A stretch of DNA of 64,000 bases from Pristionchus mayeri (lineage: Eukaryota; Nematoda; Chromadorea; Rhabditida; Neodiplogasteridae). The stretch spans positions 34,333,541-34,397,540 of the forward strand of contig BTRK01000004.1 in the NCBI GenBank assembly GCA_036245805.1, in the 5' to 3' direction. Made by a program: the position numbers and the translations under genes. The notes beneath the pieces were generated by a model, which was given only the letters and a program-made list of their open reading frames with translations, had not been told where the DNA came from and did not search any database. Below, one piece after another: positions 36,001 to 47,172 of this stretch (positions within the stretch are counted from its first letter, which is position 1; every line of letters begins with the position of its first letter).

Positions 36001-39000
36001 ATTTTTTGGTCGACCCGACCACCCCGCACTGGGACGCACACAAGGAATGACATGCTCAACATAAAAGTTGTGGAGAATGTTATCAACTTTCTTTCTAAAC
36101 AAAGAACGAATTTCTATCTTCATTTTAAATGGAATTATGGCTGTTTAAGTAGGCTCGATTTGACCCCTAAAAAGTGAGTGTCCCAAGTTTGACCTTCTGA
36201 ATCTCGAAGATGACGACAGTTATCAAAATTCTGACGACGCAGTTTTAAAGAGCATCATTCGTAATACCGTTCACCGCACCTTCATCTGGATTGGACGATT
36301 TTGTGTTTTCTGCCGCGGAGAAGGTGATTCTCTCGTGATGTCTCTCATATAAGTTTCTTGGAAATATTGCTTATATTTTTGCAGCTAGTTCCTCACGGAG
36401 CTAATTTTCATGCAATCTCTCAGAAGACACGTGTGATACCGAAAAAAGTGGATTTCGTATTTCATGATCCTTTCCAATGTAAAGTAAATGTTCATATTGA
36501 AAAAATGCCATTTCATAGGTTTCATTTCATTCTTCCAGTATTACGCTCCGTACAACCCTCCGTACTACCCTGCTCCACCAGTGCCCGATATGCAATGCTT
36601 CTCGGGTGACTTGATCGTCGAGACAAGAGAGGGACCGAAGAGAATGAGAGAATTGAAGATGAGCGATGAAGTGATGAGCATCGAGAAGAAAAAGGTGAGA
36701 CCAAAAACGAAGCATTGGAGAGAGACTATCTGAGTGAATGAAAATATGCTTGGCACTAGCGAAAAATCGAATTCCTTCAAAATTGGTATGCATGTAGTAC
36801 TCAGTGAGTATAGCTCAGGCGTGGCATATTTAGTGTTCTAGATCGCGCTTAACGAAATTATGAGCACTTTAGTCCGAAAACCTAAATTTTCGAACTTTTA
36901 CATTTCGCATTCGATCGAAACGATTGATATCTCTGAAAATGCAGAATATTCAAGTGATCACACATGCCAAGTGCCATAACGATTGGATGAAAGGTCGTGA
37001 GAAAAAAGCGAAAATTTGATAAATTTTACGTTTGATGAATTATAGCTCGTTCGGATGGGAGGGTTCAGAAAGTTTTGAAGATTTAAATATGTAGCTGTGG
37101 ATGCTAACTAACTATTATGTGCAAACAATTAAAATCAAAAAATAACTTTGGGAGAAATTGCCAAACAATGGTCGGCAACTTGAAATAAAACCAGTTTGTG
37201 ATAAGGCCGGTGGCCTACCGTACCCCAATCGAAGTTGAAGAAACATGTTCTCGAGTTACCCAACACGTAGTACTCGATGTGGGAAATCTACCAGTATCAG
37301 CAGAATTTCGTTAAGCATCCGCGCGCTCCAGCGCGCGAATGTTTAAAACCCGTTCTCCGTAAGACTGCAGTGAACGGGGGTATGGATGGCACAACTCTGC
37401 CAAAATGGTAACCCGGAGCTCAAACTTTGGGAACATGACTCCTCGGGCCAAAGAACTTTTCAACCGGAAGCGTGACCCGAAATATCGATTTTTTTGATCT
37501 ACCGAAATCGATTTTTCAAATCTCAGATTTCGATGGCAAGCTATAGTGCATTCGAAAGAGCATAAAAAGTTATGTTAAAACTCGAAAGGAAACCAGAATC
37601 CATCAACGTTGACGTCAGATAGAGCCCGAAGAGTGAACTTTTTCATCACTTTTGGTAGATCATGACATGAATGCACATGAAGCTGTAGTTTGTATTAGGT
37701 TGAACAGAAAGTCTTTATAAACTTTTTATATCCCTTCTTCTGACAATAAAGCGCAAGAGCGAAATCAAACGTATGCACCATTGTTATCTACGACAAATCT
37801 CCAACGTTCAGGCAACTTATGGATTTCCTCCTTATAGAACCCATCTCGGCGCGAATCAAAATATTGCTTGAGTGCGGCCTCGATCGCCCCACCTGAAGTG
37901 AAGGATCTCTGATCGAGATGACGGGTCAGATCCGAGAACAACCAATAATCCGAAGGGGCCAAGCCAGGAGAATACGGTGCATGAGGGAGAACCATCCAGC
38001 CGTATTTGGACAGCTCCTGCTTGACCTGCGGTGCAACATGGGGTCGGGCGTTATCGTGTTGATAGTACACTTTCTTGCCGTTCAGGGCAGATTGTGCGAA
38101 TTTCTTATTGAGATTCCGTAGTTGTTTAGTGTAGACATATCCAGTAATTATCCGCTTCTCGGGTAGGAGCTCCCAGTAAATCGGGCCATCCACTCCCCAC
38201 CAGGCAGAGAGCAAGATTTTCATAGGGTGAAGGTCAGGCTTTGCGACGTCCTGTGGGGTCTCATTGGCATCCACCCACTGTGCCCTCCTATGGTGATTCT
38301 CATAGCAGACCCACTTCTCGACCCCTGTTATGAGACGGTCCAACCATCAATCTCCAGCGTGATGAGTGAGTAGAGAAAGGGAATCGTCGACACGGTGGTC
38401 AAACTGGTCTTGGGTCAATTTGTGGGGTATGAAACGGCCTAGCTTCTTCTTCTTGCCAATGGAGACCAATCATTTTACGATGGTGCTTTGCGATACCCCA
38501 AGTGTGGCTGCCATGTCGCGGGTATTTGGAAAGGATCCAATTCCACTACGATCCGTAGCGCATGCAAATCCAGCTCGGGTGGCCTCCCAGACCGGTCATG
38601 ATCATCCATGGAAAAGTCCCCCTTCTCGAAGAGTTGGTACCAATTGCGCATGGTCTGGTAGTGAGTGGCATATGAATCGTACACTTCAGCCAACTGACGT
38701 TCCTATTCCTTCATTGTAGTGTGAGAGAGGAATACGAATAACGGAACGTTGCGGATGTGCAAGGCCGTGGGAACAAACATCGTGGTCTTACTAGTGGCAG
38801 AATGAAAGGCGTGGAATGGGGAGTTGTTGACCACATAGTCCCTTTGTCATGTGTTATTCACTAGAGGCGAGGGAACACCAAAGGTCTCGTGCACTGAGCA
38901 GTGATCGAGCAAAACAGTTTATAAAGACTTTCTGTTCAACCTAATACATCTCGGATTTTACAAATATTGTGTAGTTTTTAATGCTGAATAAAATGAACTC

Positions 39001-41666
39001 TTTGTCGGAGTGGATTTTTACGCTATAAGGACCGAAAATCAGATCAACTATGACGCACTTCGAGTCAAATTTTAGGAAACTTTAGATTTCGATATCGTGC
39101 AATAGCTCATTCGAAAGAGCATGAAACGTTATAACAGAATCTACAAGGAAATCAGAATCCATCAACGTTGACGTCATTTAGACGTGATCAGTTAAAATTC
39201 TTCATTCGAAACGACGTGAAGTATTTCGACTATATCATTTTCATTTTACATTTTGATGACCCGGGATATCATCGAAATTCGAATTCTACACATAAAAATA
39301 CGTCAGAAAATACATTTTGCTAAACATTTCACGATTTCAACTTTTTCGCAATTTTTAACCACCATTTTCAACAGAACAATCGAATTTCAACATGTCACCA
39401 AAAAGTGAACAATTTATAGATTTTCTGACGTGGTTTTATGTGTAGAATTCGAATTTCGATATCCCAGATCACCAAAGTGTAAAGTGAAAATGATATAGTC
39501 GAAATGCTTCACGTCGTTGCGCATGAAGAATTTTAACTGATCACGTCTAAATGACATCAAAGTTGATGGATTCTGATTTCCTTCCAATTTCTGTTATAAC
39601 TTTTCATGCTCTTTCGAATGAGCTATTGCACGATATCGAAATCTAAAGTTTCCTAAAATTTGACTCGAAGTGCGTCATCGTTGAGCGCGATTTTCGGTCC
39701 TTATAGCGTAAAAATCCACTTCGAGAAAGAGTGCGTTTTATTCAGCGTTAAAAACTACACAATATATGTAAAATCCAAGATGTACAAGCTACAGCTTCAT
39801 GTGCATTCATGTCATGATCTACCAAAAGTGATTAAATGTTCACTCTTCGGGCTCTATCTGACGTCAACGTTGATGGATTCTGGTTTCCTTTTGAGTTTCT
39901 ACCATAACTTTTTATGCTCTTTCGAATGCGCTATAGCTTGCCATCGAAAGCTGAAATTTGAAAAATCTATTTCGGTAGATCAAAAATCGATATTTCGGGT
40001 CACGCTTCCGGTTGAAAAGTTCTTTGGCCCGAGGAGTCATGTTCCCAAAGTTTGAGCTCCGGGTGACGATTTTGGCAGAGTTGTGCCATCCATACCCCCG
40101 TTCACTGCAGTCTTACGGAGAACGGGTTTTAAACATTCGCGCGCTGGAGCGCGCGGATGCTTAACGAAATTCTGCTGATACTGGTAGATTTCCCACATCG
40201 AGTACTACGTGTTGGGTAACTCGAGAACATGTTTCTTCAACTTCGATTGGGGTACGGTAGGCCACCGGCCTTATCACAAACTGGTTTTATTTCAAGTTGC
40301 CGACCATTGTTTGGCAATTTCTCCCAAAGTTATTTTTTGATTTTAATTGTTCGCACATAATAGTTAGTTAGCATCCACAGCTACATATTTAAATCTTCAA
40401 AACTTTCTGAACCCTCCCATCCGAAGGAGCTATAATTCATCAAACGTAAAATTTATCAAATTTTCGCTTTTTTCTCACGACCTTTCATCCAATCGTTATG
40501 GCACTTGGCATGTGTGATCACTTGAATATTCTGCATTTTCAGATATATCAATCGTTTCGATCGAATGCGAAATGTAAAAGTTCGAAAATTTAGGTTTTCG
40601 GACTAAAGTGCTCATCATTTCGTTAAGCGCGATCTAGAACACTAAATATTCCACGCCTGAGCTATACTCACTGAGTACTACATGTATTCCAATTGTGAAA
40701 GAATTCGATTTTTCGCTAGTGCCAAGCGTCTTCACAAAAATGTTCACTCACTCAGATAGTCTCTCTGCAATATATCTTCGGGTATTCCATTTTATCTTCC
40801 CACAGCAAGGTGTTTGCAAAAAATGTAAACACTGAGGTCTGAAAAAAATCAGAATTTTTTCAGATCTCATTTACTCCAATTGTCATGTTCCTCCATCGAG
40901 ATGAGGAAATCCTGGCTGAATTCAATGTCATCTCAACGGTACTCATTCATATTATTCTAGCCAAAAAAACTGCAATTCCCTTTATGCATGTTTTATTTCA
41001 ATGATAATGTAGGTTTTTACATTCCCAGGCTAACGGCGACTCGGTGAAACTCACTAACGAGCACCTCATCTACGTCTCAGACTGCTCCGTTAGCTCACTC
41101 AGGCTCGTGAGGTGAGGCAATAAGTATTGGACAGAGCACCTAAAGATATTTGTATATAATGATTTCAGAGCTAAGGAGGTCACTGCCGATCACTGCATGA
41201 TGACTGTCCAATCACAATACAAGCATTCCGACCGACGAGCAATGCGGCTAGATCGAGTCACCAACGTCAGCAAGGTATGAATTTGATCACTCATTTCACT
41301 TCTTTTGCATACCGATGATGGCATTCCGATCTCAATACATTCATTCGTAAAGTGCTATTTTCTTGCGGAGAATTTATTGCGCCGTTTAATGAGATCAGTG
41401 CAAAGAATATTTATAGCATTCTAAACCTTGATTTCCAGACATACGAGCGTGGCATCTACGCCCCTCTCACTTCCTCCGGCGACATCGTCGTCAATTCTAT
41501 CCTCTCCTCCTGCCACTCCAATCTAGCAGCTCGCTCCCTCCAGCAGTCCCTCTTCTCCCTCTATCGATCCCTCTCCTTCCTCATTCCGGAAGATGGCGCA
41601 CTCCCACTAGGTCTGGCCTATCTCATGAGTGCAGTCGACCTTTTCATACCGCTCAAAACGCTATGA
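27063..41666 (+). CDS. Hedgehog-related protein with C-terminal Hint/Hog domain
   Basis: Seen: 18 exons (27063-27185, 27412-27495, 27584-27706, 27825-27890, 28766-28875, 29028-29140, 29253-29305, 29382-29435, 29622-29702, 29812-29921, 30033-30145, 30269-30337, 30426-30457, 36539-36694, 40864-40938, 41029-41111, 41169-41274, 41439-41666) join in one frame to 592 aa. Signal peptide LIPVLSLIVSTALG; RFKR basic site; two tandem modules (about residues 105-207 and 228-340), each with a GC start, GDxAK, GKS(F/M)E(I/V)FMGK, YTTVYE/YHTTVYE and IMSNIDFGEPLGGSG; a Pro/Tyr linker; then Hint from QCFSGD (self-cleavage Cys) through TPIVMFLHR, LTNEHLIYVSDC and VNSILSSC. Known: Hint cleaves itself and releases the secreted N-terminal part. 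The modules vaguely recall Ground-like domains; QUA-1 or HOG-1 kinship is possible but not shown. Confidence 0.9.
27929..28746. mobile_element. Mariner-like element M3
   Basis: Tip TTAGGTTGGTGCAAAAGTTT and its inverse, TA duplications at 27927-27928 and 28747-28748. 818 bp, inside intron 4 of the hedgehog-related gene; no intact transposase. Confidence 0.85.
32027..34088. mobile_element. hAT-like element carrying a gene
   Basis: Tip TAGGGTTGTCAAAATGAAG and its inverse at the right end (one mismatch), with the 8-bp duplication GTCCTAAA at 32019-32026 and 34089-34096. The 8-bp duplication and GGGxTGTCAAA tip are hAT hallmarks. Subterminal CTTCATTGAAGAG-type motifs recur near both ends (32100-32160 and 33980-34075). 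2062 bp; no transposase seen, so non-autonomous. Confidence 0.88.
32403..33617 (+). CDS. Transposon-borne six-exon gene with repeated SUMO-type motifs
   Basis: Not a family I recognise. Seen: exons 32403-32511, 32588-32698, 32775-32885, 32993-33088, 33178-33324 and 33445-33617 join into 248 aa from ATG to TAG; every intron is phase 1 with GT-AG ends and the frame never breaks. The N-terminus is basic (MPRGIRSKP, PNRRTSRR), the middle Ser/Thr/Pro-rich, the C-terminus acidic (ESDEENTEAKD, SPDDDE). Four psi-K-x-E/D motifs (VKRE, IKRE, IKVE, VKTD) are each near acidic residues, as in negatively charged SUMO acceptor sites. No signal peptide, membrane segment or DDE/BED motif. It lies wholly within the hAT-like element, in an intron of the hedgehog-related gene, same strand. 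Possible roles: captured host gene or element-encoded chromatin factor (inference). Confidence 0.75.
34357..36335. mobile_element. Foldback element FB-h
   Basis: Inverse arms of about 950 bp meet near 35340-35400: GAGACATCACCAGAGAATCACC at the left (first 20 bases GAGACATCACCAGAGAATCA) corresponds to the reversed GGTGATTCTCTCGTGATG near 36325, and the CGTCGCCGGACAAAAAGTTA block at about 35860 mirrors 34830. The axis is GC-rich. Sits in the right arm of FB-g. Confidence 0.8.
37695..38944 (-). mobile_element. Mariner element M5 with dead transposase
   Basis: Tip TTAGGTTGAACAGAAAGTCT and its inverse, TA on both sides (37693-37694, 38945-38946); 1250 bp, the normal full length for mariner. Carries the transposase remnant at 37765-38693. 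Confidence 0.92.
37765..38693 (-). pseudogene. Mariner transposase (DD34D type), inactivated
   Basis: Seen: an N-terminal open frame (about 38693-38475) with the helix-turn-helix end MRNWYQLFEKGDFSMDD and RSGRPP, then a frame break and stops, then a second open frame (38343-37765) with the catalytic core. Core: ITGVEKWVCYEN, YYQHDNARPHVA and YSPGLAPSDYWLF; 34 residues separate the second and third Asp, the mariner spacing. The first catalytic Asp, normally in GDEKW, is Val here. With the frame break this makes it inactive. Known: the triad binds metal ions for DNA cutting and joining. Confidence 0.92.
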
Positions 41667-43378
41667 AGCTCGGTTAATGTATTTCGAGCAACGAATTACC
41701 TTTGAAATAATATACTGTGCAATTTCAAACCATTGTAGATCAAAGTAGCACAGGTGCACATTTATCAATCGATCACAAACACGAAAGTCGTGAAAATATT
41801 CAACGAAGAGAGCACTTCGATAAATTTTTCCTCGTCATTTTAATTGCATTGATTCAGTAAGAGGTGTTTTTACGCGATTTCCTTTGCAGAAGCTCATCTG
41901 TCATATTGATGAAATCTAATTTCCTTGGGTCATGAAAAGGTTATAAACTGCCTTTATTTCTGGACATTGTCGTGAGAACATAACTCGTTACAATTGTTAC
42001 GGAATGTCCTACGGGAAATCGATGATAAATATCAATGTAATTGAGAAGCCATTGTTTACTTACACATCGTATGATACATTTTGGGCAACTCATTGACTGG
42101 ATCGATAGCGGAATTAAATCAAAATTTTTATCGGCGAACAACTGCAGTATGGTATAATCAATCGATCACTTCTTGTGTCTTCTTTACTAGTAAAACATGC
42201 CGTTCACCGTACTCATGTACGTTGTTCGTGTTGTCGTGCTTCTTAATAGCGTTATTTACTTTTTTTGAACACTTCAAACTCAAACTAGTGTTAAAACGAA
42301 CCAATGGATTTACTGTTTACTCGAAATGTTGGTCGCTCATCAATGAATCATATGAAACCCTCATTTACCGAGTATCTCTCATGACTTTCGTTGCGTTCCG
42401 TGCTTCCGGTCTTGTGACTCGACGAAGCGACATCGTGGCTCTCATTCGCTCGAGCTACTGCCTTCTGTTATTTGAACAACTCATTTATTTCATGCCACCA
42501 CGCCGTATGGGGACAATTTTACGCGTAAATGAAGACTGCACACTTACGCTCATTGTAGGAATAGGCACAGTGAGTTTCAGCAAGCGGAAATTAACTGAAT
42601 CAAGGTTTCAATCATTATTATTACTAGCCACGATAAAATGCGATGAAAATATGACAAATGGAATGACAAATCTCTAGTGACTATGGTTGGCTATTCAGAG
42701 CAGTTCCTCCCCCTAGCATAGTAATTCTGCTCCGAATTTCCAATCATAGTATCGACTATTATCAATGAGATCCGAGAGGGCGGTATCGTGTGAGCAAAAT
42801 ATGGGTATCAACATGATTTCGAAGTTCAAAAGGTTCTGCAAAAGTCGAAAAAAACATATTGACGAGATATTAAAAGTGCATACCGAAGAGAGGTATCATA
42901 TGAGCCAAGGAAAAGGTATCAATATGTGTACTCAATGTTTGTGGCTCTGCAAATCTCGAAAAAATGATAGTAGACATTATCAATGCTATCCTAGGAGAGA
43001 GGTATTATGTGAGCCAGGGAGGGGTACAAAAAATAAATCTGGCAGAAGAATAATGGATTCGAGCGAAACTTCAAGGATCAAACGGACGTCATTGATTGTT
43101 GATGATGCTTTCGGTTACATTTTAGAGCTCAGTGCCAGCACACACTTGTCTCGCCTTACTGGGGTGAGACACGACCGGGAAAGGCGTAGATCTGCCCAAT
43201 GATGATTTGACGGGAAGGGATCGGAATAAGCTTCACCCATTCTCTCCCCCGCCAGGCTTTTCAGGATAACGATTTAGAGATATGATAACAAAAATAGGAC
43301 AAATGCATGACATTGTGGGAAACCGGCGGGCAGCTGAGCACAGTTAGAATGACTAAATAAAGGAAAATGGGAGGTAGT
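39632..43378. repeat. Inverted duplication 1, left arm
   Basis: Reverse copy of 45716-48838. Over much of the length coordinates pair as sums of 88839; the 198-codon open frame at 42081 and the last Hint exon are identical in the two arms. Differences: about 370 bp at 40285-40665 is absent from the right arm, and about 250 bp at 42843-43105 is present only here. Contains the real Hint exons of the hedgehog-related gene. Confidence 0.93.
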
Positions 43379-43635
43379 TGTTGGTCGCGCCTTATTACCA
43401 GTGGATGTTGTTCATTGATCACACGCATATTTTTGTTGTATGGAGAGTCATATGATCAAAGCTCTATATGAGCTGTGTTGTTCGATGTGATCTAGCACCT
43501 GATTCCACTAATCTCTCGCTCTGCTCCCTTCCCTCTGACATCGTTCGTATCATCGCTAGAATGACCGTACCAGCGTTATGTCATCTGAAACTTGTAAGTT
43601 GTTGAGTGATCAGCCTCTCGCATAGAATGGAACTA
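41667..43635. other. Downstream of the hedgehog-related gene
   Basis: Mostly duplicated DNA. The long open frame at 42081-42677 lacks an ATG start and mirrors the one at 46162-46758; I do not call it a gene. At 42464-42369 on the minus strand it contains the mirror copy of the beta' exon described at 46255-46470. Around 42780-43020 a diverged tandem repeat of about 95-100 bp occurs. Confidence 0.45.
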
Positions 43636-43639
43636 CTCT

Positions 43640-43846
43640 TGAACATTTAATGGAAAGCTTGCAATGCCGAGTGTACCGGACGGGCCAGGATGATAGTGAC
43701 TGTAACTGTAATCCTGGAGTAATCTTGGATCCTGGAGTGACTAAATCCTGTAATCCTGGAGTGACTGTAACGAAGGCCATCATGAGATTGGAGTGCTCTC
43801 AAGGGGGATCGGATTGCAACCAATGCGAATTTGTTGCTACGAAATG
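43640..43846 (+). pseudogene. C6-like last exon with internal short repeats
   Basis: An open frame ends VTVTKAIMRLECSQGG...FVATK-TGA. The MRLEC block matches the last block of C6 gene 2 (VTRLECSRGQ). Ahead of it the 17-18 bp phrase TAATCCTGGAGTGACTG repeats three times with changes, giving CNPGV repeats. No other C6 exons are linked to it, so it is probably a fragment. Confidence 0.45.
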
Positions 43847-43979
43847 AAAAGTATAGTTTCATTAGTACAGTATTCAAATAAAGCAAGACCATTTTGTTTG
43901 GCCTTCCTCTAACTTTTATTCGAATACCTCTTCCCTGCCAGATCTCAGACATATTGAACCCCCTCCCTTGATCACAGTG

Positions 43980-44275
43980 TGACCCCCTTCGTTTAGCATG
44001 GAAGGTTTCGAAATGCCTGTTTTCGAGATTTGCAGAGCCACTCGCATTGATTACACATATTTATGCCCTTTCTTGGCTCATGTGTTACCTCTCTTCTGCA
44101 TACATTGATGTTACCTAGTCAATATGATATTTTCCAGATTTGCAGAAAGACTCGAATTTCGAAAACACGTTGATACCTTTATTTTGCTCACTCGACACAG
44201 CCTATTTAGCTCTCATGGATACCAGTCACATCGCTGTTTGTGAAATTTGCAGAACCATTCGGTAGGAAATATTTT
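43980..44275. repeat. Diverged 95-100 bp tandem repeat
   Basis: Units share TTTCGAGATTTGCAGA-(G/A)-CCACTCG and GGCTCATGTGTTACCTC phrases; they are inverse copies of units at 42780-43020. Each contains a TTTGCAG acceptor-like site. Confidence 0.55.
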
Positions 44276-44307
44276 TAGCTTATTGTCGGAAAGATCTTCT
44301 GTTTCAG

Positions 44308-45384
44308 TTGTTCTTCTGTTCGGTACGCCCTATAATGGATGTAAGTATGCAGTTTATACTTATAACCTGCAGCCAATTTCTCGTAATATTGTTTGCATGT
44401 GTATTTTTAAAACTTTTTAAATGCACAAATGGGAAGGGATAATGTATATGCAACTCGAATGCAACTTGAAACGCGTATTCTTCCGATTGCTAAACACAGA
44501 TTAAGTATGATCCCGAATGTTCGGTACGATTTTTTTGGGTTCCAATGCTGCGAGAATGATTAGTTTTGCCGAAAAGGAACCCCAGAGTTGCATAATTGAT
44601 CACTAAGGCCAAATATTTTTCGCCTGTTATTAGAACCACGGTATCAATTTTTCAATCTTCCTATGTTTATACCGTGTATTCTGGAAAATAATTTTTTTAC
44701 GGTATGAAAAACAAAGTTCAGAATTTTAAAAGAGTACGTATTTAAATAAACAGTGTGTTCAAAAAACACAGGACGACTTCGACTACGAGGACGACTCGAA
44801 CGCAGTAGCGGAAGCGAATGAGAGCAACGTCACTTCTTCGAGCTACCAAACTGCGTATGTCGAAAGAAAGGTAAATTTAGTATTCGTTTATTCACTTTGA
44901 TGATCCATCGTGCATACTAACAATTACACTAATCGTGAATGAAAACTTACACAATGATAACATTAGGAGCAAAAAGTTGGTAAATAAAGGTAGAATTTTC
45001 AGAAGCAAGAAGCAGAAGAAGCAGGTATTATGTGGGTCCCCCAAGTAATATGTGGGTGTGGGTGCGGCTCCGGTGAATATCGTAATGCAGAATCTGAAAA
45101 GAATGCAAACAAGAAATGATGGATTTATTCGACTAATGGTTGTTGGTGGTCGTTGATTCGCAGATAAAAAATGTTGATATAAAGTTGCAAAGTGATCTAC
45201 TCTATAAACGAGTTAATCAAAAAAGTGGCATTCTATAGAAATATTCTTCACCCATCGGTCTAAGCTTTTCATTTCCACAGCCGCCCAGTCACGCCGGTCT
45301 GCTGTCTCTGTTGCCTCGTACATTATCATCTTAGTTATCTACCTCATTTTAACTTGGGCATTCACCGGGTCGAGATTACTGTAA
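44308..45384 (+). CDS. 3' exons of a single-pass membrane protein gene
   Basis: Not recognised. Seen: exons 44308-44340, 44772-44870, 45003-45024 and 45281-45384 have GT-AG ends and matching phases (0, 0, 1) up to TAA. They encode FCSVRPIMD, an acidic Ser/Asn-rich stretch (DDFDYEDDSNAVAEANES, ending SYQTAYVERK), KQEAEEA, then AAQSRRSAVSVASY followed by a hydrophobic helix (IIILVIYLILTWAF) and a four- to five-residue tail. This looks like the juxtamembrane region and anchor of a single-pass or tail-anchored protein. Upstream exons were not found; preceding DNA is a tandem repeat. Two exons have a diverged paralogue at 46255-46470, so the frame is supported by comparison. Confidence 0.6.
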
Positions 45385-46254
45385 TATACTAATTGGTGTC
45401 CGAAACCAAGATTCGAAAGCTCAACAGAGTTGTACACCACATGATTATCGTATGCAACGTACAGTGGGAGATTCGATCATTGCAGCTTGTCTCTTGAGTA
45501 GCATTGTAGCTCGTTGTTCGATAGGATCTTCTCATCCGCGAAATTTGCCAAAATACAACTTTTTTATTGCTCCTTAATTCGCGTTGGGTGAGGAATGTAA
45601 GGAAGCGTACCGTTTGGGGGGACACGCAGGATTTCGGGGGACAAATTTCCACTCTAATTCTGATATGCCCACTTTATTTTGGATGTTTCACCAAGTGGTA
45701 TTCCGCGAATGCATACCTCCCATTTTCCTTTATTTAGTCATTCTAACTGTGCTCAGCTGCCCGCCGGTTTCCCACAATGTCATACATTTGTCCTCTTGTT
45801 GTTATCATATCTCTGAATCGTTATCCTGAAAAGCCTGGCGGGGGAGAGAATGGGTGAAGCTTATTCCGATCCCTTCCCGTCAAATCATCGAACAATTGGG
45901 CAGATCTACGCCTTTCCCGGTCGTGTCTCACCCCAGTAAGGCGAGACAAGTGTGTGCTGGCACTGAGCTCTAAAATGTAACCGAAAGCATCCTTTTGAAG
46001 CAGAACCTTTTGAACTTCGAAATCATGTTGATACCCATATTTTGCTCACACGATACCGCCCTCTCGGATCTCATTGATAATAGTCGATACTATGATTGGA
46101 AATTCGGAGCAGAATTACTATGCTAGGGGGAGGAACTGCTCTGAATAGCCAACCATAGTCACTAGAGATTTGTCATTCCATTTGTCATATTTTCATCGCA
46201 TTTTATCGTGGCTAGTAATAATAATGATTGAAACCTTGATTCAGTTAATTTCCG

Positions 46255-46470
46255 CTTGCTGAAACTCACTGTGCCTATTCCTACAATGAGCGTAAGTGTG
46301 CAGTCTTCATTTACGCGTAAAATTGTCCCCATACGGCGTGGTGGCATGAAATAAATGAGTTGTTCAAATAACAGAAGGCAGTAGCTCGAGCGAATGAGAG
46401 CCACGATGTCGCTTCGTCGAGTCACAAGACCGGAAGCACGGAACGCAACGAAAGTCATGAGAGATACTCG
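46255..46470 (+). pseudogene. Paralogue of membrane-tail exons (alpha', beta')
   Basis: Exon-like LTVPIPTMS ending at a GTAAGT donor (about 46290), then 46375-46470 with AG and GTAAAT borders encoding KAVARANESHDVASSSHK...ESHERYS, clearly similar to NAVAEANESNVTSSSYQ of the gene at 44772. A weak hydrophobic end (GHSVTIVTSYVLTT...GSL-stop, to 46898) may be the lost anchor. Its mirror copy is on the minus strand at 42464-42369. Confidence 0.45.
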
Positions 46471-47172
46471 GTAAATGAGGGTTTCATATGATTCATTGAT
46501 GAGCGACCAACATTTCGAGTAAACAGTAAATCCATTGGTTCGTTTTAACACTAGTTTGAGTTTGAAGTGTTCAAAAAAAGTAAATAACGCTATTAAGAAG
46601 CACGACAACACGAACAACGTACATGAGTACGGTGAACGGCATGTTTTACTAGTAAAGAAGACACAAGAAGTGATCGATTGATTATACCATACTGCAGTTG
46701 TTCGCCGATAAAAATTTTGATTTAATTCCGCTATCGATCCAGTCAATGAGTTGCCCAAAATGTATCATACGATGTGTAAGTAAACAATGGCTTCTCAATT
46801 ACATTGATATTTATCATCGATTTCCCGTAGGACATTCCGTAACAATTGTAACGAGTTATGTTCTCACGACAATGTCCAGAAATAAAGGCAGTTTATAACC
46901 TTTTCATGACCCAAGGAAATTAGATTTCATCAATATGACAGATGAGCTTCTGCAAAGGAAATCGCGTAAAAACACCTCTTACTGAATCAATGCAATTAAA
47001 ATGACGAGGAAAAATTTATCGAAGTGCTCTCTTCGTTGAATATTTTCACGACTTTCGTGTTTGTGATCGATTGATAAATGTGCACCTGTGCTACTTTGAT
47101 CTACAATGGTTTGAAATTGCACAGTATATTATTTCAAAGGTAATTCGTTGCTCGAAATACATTAACCGAGCT

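Larger units (their letters stand above)
30481..36437. mobile_element. Foldback element FB-g, split by two later insertions
   Basis: Pieces 30481-32018, 34097-34356 and 36336-36437 together form one inverted repeat of about 1.9 kb: CTTCTGAGAGATTGCATG at the left tip returns at the right tip, GAGGAACTAGCTGCAAAA returns at 36370, and the 30560-30830 arm returns at 34097-34356. The intact relative at 59822-61708 has the same length and tips, which confirms the reading. A hAT-like element (32027-34088) and another foldback (34357-36335) interrupt it. All lie in one intron of the hedgehog-related gene. Confidence 0.85.
36720..40763. mobile_element. Foldback element FB-i with a mariner inside
   Basis: Left tip ACTATCTGAGTGAATG at 36723 and GATAAGGCCGGTGGCCTACC at about 37200 return reversed near 40755 and 40270. 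Arms meet around 39380. Without the mariner copy at 37695-38944 the element is about 2.8 kb. Fills intron 14 of the hedgehog-related gene. A related one-and-a-half-arm copy lies at 58141-59310. Confidence 0.85.

Noticed and set aside
42081..42677. 198-codon open frame, also at 46162-46758
   Set aside because: It starts with TTG, overlaps an exon-like segment on the other strand and has no family features; identity of the two copies is due to the inverted duplication.
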